Part shown: positions 27,949-35,930 of the stretch, in pieces
How the letters are laid out: every line of letters starts with the position of its first letter
Numbering within the stretch: the stretch's first letter is position 1
Source: Oscillospiraceae bacterium
GTDB lineage: Bacteria; Bacillota; Clostridia; Oscillospirales; Ruminococcaceae
Reading direction: 5' to 3'
Assembly (NCBI GenBank): GCA_009777725.1
Contig: WRLG01000014.1
Span: forward strand, 1-64,000
Length of the DNA stretch: 64,000 nucleotides
The notes under the pieces: model-generated
The model's input: the letters and a program-made list of their open reading frames with translations, nothing else
Told to the model about the DNA's origin: nothing
The model's database searches: none
Position numbers and translations under genes: made by a program

Positions 27949-28671
27949 ATGGAAAAATATATTCAAAGAGATTATTCTGAATACGAAGCACTGAGGGTGC
28001 AGTATGCAAACACGGCTGACCCGCAAATAAAGGAGCAAATACGGGCTTTGGGTGAGCTTGTTAATTTGAAAAACGACTTGGATTTAACAAACGGCGACCC
28101 GAATACGAAACAATTAGGCGGCAGATACGGCGATGTCAAGGGCAAAATAGCGGGTTATCATGCTCATCATATTCCTCCGAAATCGGTAAGCGACCATAAT
28201 ATGAACACCCTGCCCGCTATCTGCATGACAAGCGAAGATCACAGAATGACCGCAAGCTACGGGAACAGAATGAAAGCGGTGTTTTCACCGGAGGACAAGA
28301 ATGACAACACAACATATAAAGAGAAGTTAATCAAGCAAATTAACGATGGCAATTATGCAGATGCTTTCAGAAATGAAGTATATGAAATTAAAATGAAATT
28401 CGGCGATAAATACGACGGTGCGATTAAACAGGCGATTGAAGCAAACGCCGATTATCTGAAAGAATTCGGCAACCCGCATAAGAATCAAGGCATTGAAGCG
28501 TTCAGGGAGAAGTCGGCTGATAAAACATCAAATCAAACGGCAAATAAAGGAATAGAAAGCTTCCGCAGCAAAGAGGGCAGTCAAATGCCTCAACGCAATC
28601 AACATAGCCAAAATGCCCAAAACGGAAATCAATCAAGCGGACAAGCCAGCGGAAGCGGTCAAGGGAGGTAG
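27949..28671 (+). CDS. HNH/EndoVII-like putative nuclease effector
   Basis: AGYHAHHIPPKSVSDHNMNTLPAICMTSEDHRMTASYG resembles HHxPP...DHxxT...G toxin nuclease motifs. Confidence 0.55.
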   Translation: MEKYIQRDYSEYEALRVQYANTADPQIKEQIRALGELVNLKNDLDLTNGDPNTKQLGGRYGDVKGKIAGYHAHHIPPKSVSDHNMNTLPAICMTSEDHRMTASYGNRMKAVFSPEDKNDNTTYKEKLIKQINDGNYADAFRNEVYEIKMKFGDKYDGAIKQAIEANADYLKEFGNPHKNQGIEAFREKSADKTSNQTANKGIESFRSKEGSQMPQRNQHSQNAQNGNQSSGQASGSGQGR

Positions 28672-28677
28672 TTTACT

Positions 28678-29676
28678 TTGAGGGAACAGATTATACAGGT
28701 GTTACACAAAATCAAGGAAAGTTTCGGTACGGATGTGTTTGCGAACCCGAGGCTTTTTAGTGCTGTGCTTGCTGACGTTAAAATTGAAACAGATGCTAAA
28801 AAAATCCGCAACCTGCTTAATATTGCTGTTCGGGATATTCATATATATCAACGATTGGAAAAAGGATTAGCAAGCAACAATAAATTTATAATCGACAACC
28901 TTATTTGTGAAATTTCGTCAGACTATATGATAGAAAAAACTGCTTCGCAAGCAGTAGTTGAAGCTTTTGCCGATTTGTTAGGATATATTTCACCGCCTGT
29001 CGCAACTGCTCGTAAAGTGGTGGTAAATCCTTTAGAGGGGTTAATACCTACAAGACCAGTTCTTATCGTATTTTTTGTAATTGATAAATCCGGCAATATG
29101 GCGGGAGCAGGCATTAACGCACTAAACCACGCCATGAGGGAGATGATACCTATTCTCAAAAACATAGACGGGCAAGGTGCAGATTTAAAGGTTGCGGTTC
29201 TTACTTTCTCAGCGGGAGCAGAGTGGCTTTATTCAGAGCCTCAAGATGTAGAGGATTTTGAATGGTATGACATTGAAACGAATCTTGATTATGATTGGGA
29301 TAACTACACTTCTGATTTTGGTGCGGCTTGCGATGAACTATACGTTAAAATGTCAAGAGAGGCATACATGAGCTCGAGAAAAGGTTACAAAATCCCCATT
29401 ATTATACTTATAACAGCCGGAAAACCTACGGATAATTGGCAACCATCTTTAGCGAAATTAAAGAAAAACAGATGGTTTAAAGCTGCATTTAAAATCGGAC
29501 TTGCGGTTGATGATGCCAACGAGAATGTGATTGGCGAATTTGTCGGAACAAAGAAAGGTAAGAATGGCAAATATGAGAGGGTTTACCAACCTTATGATGC
29601 AAATAAGCTAAAAAAATTATTTAGGGGTGAATACTCTTCGTATGTGTGTAGTCATGAGGATGAGGATTGGGATTAA
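28678..29676 (+). CDS. Fusion: variable-protein N-terminal domain + TerY-like vWA with damaged MIDAS
   Basis: N terminus MREQIIQVLHKIKESFGTDVFANPRLF matches the variable proteins; C terminus aligns to 18946-19734 but DKSYS is DKSGN and LTDGEP is ITAGKP. Confidence 0.82.
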   Translation: MREQIIQVLHKIKESFGTDVFANPRLFSAVLADVKIETDAKKIRNLLNIAVRDIHIYQRLEKGLASNNKFIIDNLICEISSDYMIEKTASQAVVEAFADLLGYISPPVATARKVVVNPLEGLIPTRPVLIVFFVIDKSGNMAGAGINALNHAMREMIPILKNIDGQGADLKVAVLTFSAGAEWLYSEPQDVEDFEWYDIETNLDYDWDNYTSDFGAACDELYVKMSREAYMSSRKGYKIPIIILITAGKPTDNWQPSLAKLKKNRWFKAAFKIGLAVDDANENVIGEFVGTKKGKNGKYERVYQPYDANKLKKLFRGEYSSYVCSHEDEDWD

Positions 29677-29753
29677 TATGGCTAAATTATAACATTTAAT
29701 AATGAGAGAACTTTTGTAAATAGCCAAAAACAATTTTAAAAAGGTGAAATAAC

Positions 29754-31064
29754 ATGAACATATCAACCCGCCTACTCTACGGCAACACAGTAACGCAAAA
29801 TACCCCACCTGCACAAACAAGCGGAGCTGTCAAACTCCACGGTACTTTTGCGGGCAAACCGTCAGCTTTCACGCTCAACAATGACACATTAAGCAAACAC
29901 ACAATGCTCATCGGCGGAACAGGTTGCGGCAAAACAACGCTCTTTTATCATTTTATTTCGCAGTTAAAAAAATCAATGACGAACGATGATGTGATGATAA
30001 TTTTTGATAGCAAGGGTGATTTTCATTCAAAGTTTTTCAACAAAACAACGGATATAATTATCGGAAATTCAAAGCAATATTCGGCTGAATCGGCGCATTG
30101 GAATATCTATAAAGAAATCCTCGCCGATGGCTTGGAAGAGCGGGATTTTATCATAAACACACAAGAAATCTGCAAGTCATTCTTTGAGGAACGCACTAAA
30201 AATACAACAAACGCTTTCTTCCCAAACGCCGCAAGAGATTTATTGGCGGCAATTATAATCACCTTTATTCGTGAGGGCAAAAAAGACTCCGCAATAAAAA
30301 AAGAGTTTTTCTACAACAGCAAGCTTAAAGAATTTTTAGATTTATCCGATTCGCAAATGATTATGGATTTGCTCGGCGACAGCCCCGATGCTAATGCAAT
30401 TTTATCCTACATAAGCGGCGACAACGCACAATCGCAGGGCGTTTTATCTGAAATGTATTCCGTCATAAGAGAGATTTTAATCGGCGTTTTTGCCGAACGA
30501 GGTATGTTTTCCATGCGTGAATTTGTCCGTAATAAGGGAAAACGAACCCTATTCATTGAGTACGACCTTTCAATCGGCAGTATGCTAACCCCTGTTTATC
30601 GTTTAATGTTCGACCTCGCACTCAAAGAAGCTCTCGGGCGAAACAAGCCGCAGGGCAACGTCTACCTTGTTTGCGATGAGTTTAAATTGCTCCCTCATTT
30701 GAAACACATTGACGATGGCGTTAATTTCGGGCGTAGTTTAGGCGTGAAAGTTTTTGCGGGTATTCAGAGTATCGAGCAATTATACGAAATCTACGGGCAA
30801 AGCCGAGGGCGGAATATTGCGGCGGGGTTTTCGTCAGTTTACGCATTTCGCTCAAATGATACAGCGACACGAGATTTCGTCACAGGTCTATTCGGCAAAA
30901 ATATCGTTTTAGAAAAATATCAGCGTTTGGATAATCAAATTATCGAAGAAAAACGGAACGGACAAACTGTCGAGGACTGGGATATGAACAGCCTGAAAAT
31001 CGGCGAAGCGATTGTAGGTTTGCCGTTTTCACAGCCGTTTAGGTTTTATTTTGATAACTATTAA
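29754..31064 (+). CDS. T4CP/TraD-like coupling ATPase
   Basis: MLIGGTGCGKTTLFYHF Walker A, IIFDSKGDF, VYLVCDEFKLLPHL Walker B. Confidence 0.8.
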   Translation: MNISTRLLYGNTVTQNTPPAQTSGAVKLHGTFAGKPSAFTLNNDTLSKHTMLIGGTGCGKTTLFYHFISQLKKSMTNDDVMIIFDSKGDFHSKFFNKTTDIIIGNSKQYSAESAHWNIYKEILADGLEERDFIINTQEICKSFFEERTKNTTNAFFPNAARDLLAAIIITFIREGKKDSAIKKEFFYNSKLKEFLDLSDSQMIMDLLGDSPDANAILSYISGDNAQSQGVLSEMYSVIREILIGVFAERGMFSMREFVRNKGKRTLFIEYDLSIGSMLTPVYRLMFDLALKEALGRNKPQGNVYLVCDEFKLLPHLKHIDDGVNFGRSLGVKVFAGIQSIEQLYEIYGQSRGRNIAAGFSSVYAFRSNDTATRDFVTGLFGKNIVLEKYQRLDNQIIEEKRNGQTVEDWDMNSLKIGEAIVGLPFSQPFRFYFDNY

Positions 31065-31227
31065 CTAAGGTGCGTTATTTTACAAATTGAAACCATCTCA
31101 AATTCAAGCAACCGATTAAGCACAAACAAAACCCAGCCAATAACCGCCTCCCTAAAAAGCAATTATCAGCCGGATTTTGCCTGAAATATTTAAAAATTGC
31201 AACAATGCTCAATAAGCCAAAACAGGC

Positions 31228-32577
31228 TTACTCACCAAATTCCCAACCCCTTGAATTATCTGCTCGTTTAATATCCTCCACTCCCGAAATCGGTGTACCG
31301 AGACTTACAAGTTTTTGTTCTCCTGCTTTCCTTTCGGCGTTAAATTTTTTCAAAAGGTCCTCATGTTTTTTCAATTCGGCGGCATACTGTTCTCTGCGTT
31401 GGGCATCTTCAATAGTGTCTATTAATGCGATTGCTGATTGCAGTGCTGCCTTTAATTGAGTTTCCTGTTGCTGTAGCTCGGCTTTATGCCTGCTGAGTTC
31501 AATTTCACGGTTGTTCAGCAATACCGTTTGTTTATCAATCCACTTTTTGATGTTTCGGTTTCGTTTTATTTGAATTACAAGCTCATTTTTTTCTTCGTTA
31601 AGTGCAAACCTGTCCGTTTCAATCGTAGCTTTGTCTGCTTCAACCTCGGCTTTAAAACTCTTGGCTTCGCTCATAATTTTCTTAGCTTGTTTTTTAATCT
31701 CATCACGCTTCCGCTGCGATTCCGCATTGCGTTTTAACGTTTCTCGATGTAAGCGGTAGTCGGCGGTGTTCATGTGTTTCGTTTGATGGTCGGGTTCGTT
31801 TATAATCGTAATGCCCAATTTATCCTCAGCTATTTCAATCCATTTTTCCCGGCAGATTTTTGTGAAAGTAACTTGGCGAGTATTGTAAAAATAATCCTCG
31901 CCTTTAACAGTTTTTTTGATGGGCTCGTCGATCAGATTTCCGGCAATATCAATGCCATAAACACCTTCTTTTAAATCGGGGCGAGGCAGTTCGATTCCCG
32001 CCGCTTTCATTCCCCGTGTCATTGAAAACTTAATCGTCCCATCTGATTGTGCGTAATGCCAAACGCCCCTCTGCTGAGCGTGAGGAGTTGCCTCATCATA
32101 ATGCTCCGCTGAGTTCAAAATTTTAAAATGGCTTCCGTATTTCTCATTAAGCCAAATCCTAAAGTCTTTGAATATGATATGAAAATCATCTTCCGAAGGA
32201 TGTTCTTCAGTATTTCCAATTTGCAAAATCATTTCATATGGCTTTGGTTGTTTAGCAATCCATTCCTCAAGTGTTCCCATATTTTCAGCGTATTTATATT
32301 GACCGTTTTTTATGTAACGATTCTTTTGGGCGAGGTAAGCAGGTTCCAATGTTGTCTCATAATATTTCTGTTCAACCTCCTCGAATGTCATATAGCTTCC
32401 GCCCAATGTATCAGCAAAATAATATTCGCCCTGATAAATATCATAATGCATATTGTCAACAGTGCGGCACGGATCAATATATTTTGACCTGTTTATATCA
32501 AATTTTCGATCGTTATGTTTAACTGACATTTTACTCGATGACGTCCCTCCGTGCAAGCTGGCTTTCATATCATTCAT
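31228..32577 (-). CDS. MobV/Pre-type relaxase
   Basis: HYDEATPHAQQRGVWHY motif; coiled-coil C terminus. Confidence 0.82.
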   Translation of the reverse strand: MNDMKASLHGGTSSSKMSVKHNDRKFDINRSKYIDPCRTVDNMHYDIYQGEYYFADTLGGSYMTFEEVEQKYYETTLEPAYLAQKNRYIKNGQYKYAENMGTLEEWIAKQPKPYEMILQIGNTEEHPSEDDFHIIFKDFRIWLNEKYGSHFKILNSAEHYDEATPHAQQRGVWHYAQSDGTIKFSMTRGMKAAGIELPRPDLKEGVYGIDIAGNLIDEPIKKTVKGEDYFYNTRQVTFTKICREKWIEIAEDKLGITIINEPDHQTKHMNTADYRLHRETLKRNAESQRKRDEIKKQAKKIMSEAKSFKAEVEADKATIETDRFALNEEKNELVIQIKRNRNIKKWIDKQTVLLNNREIELSRHKAELQQQETQLKAALQSAIALIDTIEDAQRREQYAAELKKHEDLLKKFNAERKAGEQKLVSLGTPISGVEDIKRADNSRGWEFGE

Positions 32578-32810
32578 ATTAATCTTCCTTTCTGACCGCT
32601 ATGCGGTCTGTAACGTTTTTAGGTTGCGGGGGCAACCATACTAAAAGCAATAACCCAATATTGCCTTTAGGAATTTTCACCTTTGGTGACTATATTCCTA
32701 AAGACTTGGGCCAAAGAGGGGCGTAACCCCTTCTCCAGACTCTCCCCTAACCCGCATAAAACGCAGGTATATCAGCAATATCAGATATTGCCGATAACAA
32801 TACGAGATAG

Positions 32811-33209
32811 CTATGCACCGAACATTTTGCGATGTTCATTGCGTTCTAATAAAAATTTTTCGTGTTGTTTATCTGACCACTTATTAGCTGTGGCATATAC
32901 CGCTAATGCCACGTAATCGGATTTTTCTAAACCGTATTTTTCTGCCTCGGTTTCAATTAATGCGACAATATGGTCGTTAAGTTTGTATGTGCGTTGCTGT
33001 TTTTCATCTTGTTTTTTAGATTTTTTTGGTATTGTTGTTGCCGCTTGGGTTATATCAACAGATTTTTCTATTGCCGATAAATCGCCTTGCTTTGAGGTCG
33101 GGATAATCGCCGGTGGAGCGGATTGCGGTGGAGTGATCGCCGGTTGAGGGATAGGTGTATGTACATAACCCTGCGTTGCCGGGTTAGCAGATTGATAATT
33201 TTGTTCCAT
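32811..33209 (-). CDS. Mobilization accessory / DNA-binding-like protein
   Basis: KLNDHIVALIETEAEKYGLEKSDYVALAVYA; immediately upstream of the relaxase. Confidence 0.45.
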   Translation of the reverse strand: MEQNYQSANPATQGYVHTPIPQPAITPPQSAPPAIIPTSKQGDLSAIEKSVDITQAATTIPKKSKKQDEKQQRTYKLNDHIVALIETEAEKYGLEKSDYVALAVYATANKWSDKQHEKFLLERNEHRKMFGA

Positions 33210-33580
33210 AATAATTCTCCTTCACATTATATTTGAATTCCTATTTAAGCCCCGTCGGGGCTTCGGGTGTAGTTTTGATTGCCTTTTTATGTTGCGTGTT
33301 TCTGATTTTCACCTCCCTCTTCTCTACATATAGTACCCCCTGAAAGATACGCCGACAGCACAGCCATATCCACCAATCGCATACGATGTACCTGCACGGT
33401 AGGAATTTTGCCCGATAACAAAATCTCTCTGAGGGCATATTTTGATAGATTCGTCTGTGGGTCGTCTTTAAGTATTTCGGTATATGCGGCGTCAAGTGTT
33501 CTGGAAAACGCACACCAAACACAGAGCAAATTATCAAAATATCGAAAGTTCTTAATGCTTCCGCCGATTATCTGCTCGGG

Positions 33581-34189
33581 TTGTCTGGCGTTGCAACCTC
33601 TGATACACATATAAAAGATGTATGTGAGTATACAGGGCTTTCCGAATCTGCTGTCTGTGAGTTGCAAAAAATACAAGCCTTAGATAACGAAAGTTCACCG
33701 ATTAAAATAGAGTGTGAGCTTGAAACAGAGTCTGACACAATCCTCCGCTTTGAAGATGAAGCATATATCGAAACCATAAAACAAAGTGACATATTGAATG
33801 AAATTATAGAAGAACCCGAATTTGCAAAAATATTGACAGATATTAATCGGTTTGTCACACGGATTAGCATTGAAAGTAAATTTCTTTGTGATGAGAATGA
33901 ATACTCGGCAGATGACATTTTGTGCAGACATAACGATGTTATGAAAATGGACGAAGAAACGTGTTTGGGCGATTTGCAGAGCGACATAAAATGCGAAAAA
34001 GACCTGCTACTATATTACATACAAAAATCTTTCGTTGAACTTGTTGAACGTGTTGGAGAAAGATTAGGCGAAAATAATTTAAAAATGACAGACAAAGGCG
34101 AGAAGCTTTATGACAAAATAAACGAGCGAACAACATATAAAAACATGGTAATTTATGACGGAAAAAGAAAAGATAACAATACAGAATAA
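33581..34189 (+). CDS. Putative HTH-family regulator, N terminus uncertain
   Basis: The frame extends upstream to TPNTEQIIKISKVLNASADYLLGLSG (XRE-like C-terminal helix), then DIKDVCEYTGLSESAV. Confidence 0.45.
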   Translation: MSGVATSDTHIKDVCEYTGLSESAVCELQKIQALDNESSPIKIECELETESDTILRFEDEAYIETIKQSDILNEIIEEPEFAKILTDINRFVTRISIESKFLCDENEYSADDILCRHNDVMKMDEETCLGDLQSDIKCEKDLLLYYIQKSFVELVERVGERLGENNLKMTDKGEKLYDKINERTTYKNMVIYDGKRKDNNTE

Positions 34190-34204
34190 GGAGAGTTTAC
34201 AGTA

Positions 34205-35455
34205 ATGGCAAACATAAGAAAAAGGGGAAACACATACCAAGTTGATGTATTAGAGGGGCGTACCGCTGATGGCAAAAGAATACGACGCACAGCTACATTC
34301 ACCCCCGAACCCACTATGACACCTAAACAAATCGAAAAAGCATTGAATAAATTTGTTGTGAATTTTGAAGAACAAGTCAAGCAAGGATTGTATCAAGATG
34401 GGAAAATTAAGTTCCAAGAATATGCCGAACACTGGCTTGAAACTACGGTCAAACGCTCCAACAAACACCGCACACATATTACATATGAAGACATTTTGAA
34501 AAAACGCATATATCCTGTGCTTGGTCATTTGCGTCTTGAGGACATTCGCCCCGCACATATCAAGGCATTATTGCGTGACTGGGAAGAGAACGCAACAAAC
34601 GCAAAAACGGGTACACCGCTAAGCGGGAAAACACTTAATAACTATTTCCGCGTGTTGTCGAGTCTTTTCAGTTGCGCAGTAGAAGACGGGCGGTTGAACA
34701 ATAACCCTTGCAAGAACGTAGCAGCGCCGAAATTTAAGCAAAAGCGAGTCGAATATTTGCAGGACATTCATGTTCCCATATTCCTCGAAATGGTTGACAA
34801 TGCCGCCGATGACAATGCGGTGACAGATTTTCCGCTTGCGATAAAAATACTTTTGTTCTCAGGATTACGGCGAGGAGAATTGCTCGGTTTAACTTGGTCA
34901 GCGGTTGATTTTAATAAAGGGCAGATTGATATTTCGACAACCTCTTTGTACGCACCGGACAGAGGCATCTACGCAGAAACTCCCAAAACTGACAAATCGG
35001 CAAGGATTGTAAAACTCCCTGCCGAATTAATTTCTATGCTTGAAAATTACAGAGCAACTCAAAAAGAAATCGCCGCAAAATACGGCGACAAGTGGAATAA
35101 CAATGCGGGGTACATATTTACACAAAAATACGGAGAGCCGCTTCACCCCGATACGCTGACAGGCTGGCTGCGCAAACGCCTGATGCGGCACAACGCTAAA
35201 ATGAAAGAACTCGGAGAAACCGATAAAATTCTCCCCATGGTAAGTCCTCATGATTTAAGACATACCCATGCGAGTTTGCTCATTTCGGAGAATACGAACA
35301 TCAGAACAATATCTTCACGGCTCGGACACGCCGCCGTTACAACAACATTGAACACATACAGCCATGAAATAAAAAGTGCAGAGATCGCCGCCGTTGAACT
35401 TCTTGAGAGCAAGTATCTTAGGAAACACGTACAAAAAACAACGCCTCCGAATTAA
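34205..35455 (+). CDS. int: Tyrosine recombinase/integrase
   Basis: FSGLRRGELLGLTW, HDLRHTHASLLI, LGHAAVTTTLNTYSH. Confidence 0.93.
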   Translation: MANIRKRGNTYQVDVLEGRTADGKRIRRTATFTPEPTMTPKQIEKALNKFVVNFEEQVKQGLYQDGKIKFQEYAEHWLETTVKRSNKHRTHITYEDILKKRIYPVLGHLRLEDIRPAHIKALLRDWEENATNAKTGTPLSGKTLNNYFRVLSSLFSCAVEDGRLNNNPCKNVAAPKFKQKRVEYLQDIHVPIFLEMVDNAADDNAVTDFPLAIKILLFSGLRRGELLGLTWSAVDFNKGQIDISTTSLYAPDRGIYAETPKTDKSARIVKLPAELISMLENYRATQKEIAAKYGDKWNNNAGYIFTQKYGEPLHPDTLTGWLRKRLMRHNAKMKELGETDKILPMVSPHDLRHTHASLLISENTNIRTISSRLGHAAVTTTLNTYSHEIKSAEIAAVELLESKYLRKHVQKTTPPN

Positions 35456-35489
35456 ATCATAGGCGTTGTTAAAATATTAAAAATCACAT

Positions 35490-35511
35490 TGTCCGTCAAA
35501 TGTCCGTCAAA
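35490..35511. promoter_or_regulatory. Candidate integrase arm-type sites (TGTCCGTCAAA x2)
   Basis: Tandem 11-mers, same as 6533-6554. Confidence 0.6.
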
Positions 35512-35540
35512 TGCTTGAAACAAAGGTGTTTCGGCAGAAA

Positions 35541-35576
35541 ATAAAAAACCCCGCAAACCTTGAAGTTTACAGAGTT
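35541..35576 (-). terminator. Element-borne intrinsic terminator for the tRNA transcript
   Basis: Minus-strand RNA AACUCUGUAAAC-UUCAAG-GUUUGCGGGGUU pairs over 12 positions (with G-U) followed by a U tract. Confidence 0.6.
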
Positions 35577-35579
35577 TTC

Positions 35580-35658
<79 letters not shown>

Positions 35659-35930
35659 GTAAAGATAGTTATATTCGTTGCTTATTATTAACACCGTTTT
35701 TTTATTATATCATAAATAAAATTGCGTGTCAAGCTTTTTTTTATTTTTTTATGAATTTATTTTATTTAAAACCGATAAGCCGTGTTTACAGCCGTTCGCC
35801 GCCTGCCTTTCGATGAACGGCTATGAACACGGCTTCTAAAAAAACCAAGAAATTCCCCCTTGCTTTATTTACTTTTTTTTGATATAATGAATAATGTAAT
35901 TATCGCTTAAACAGAAAGGACTAAATTGCT

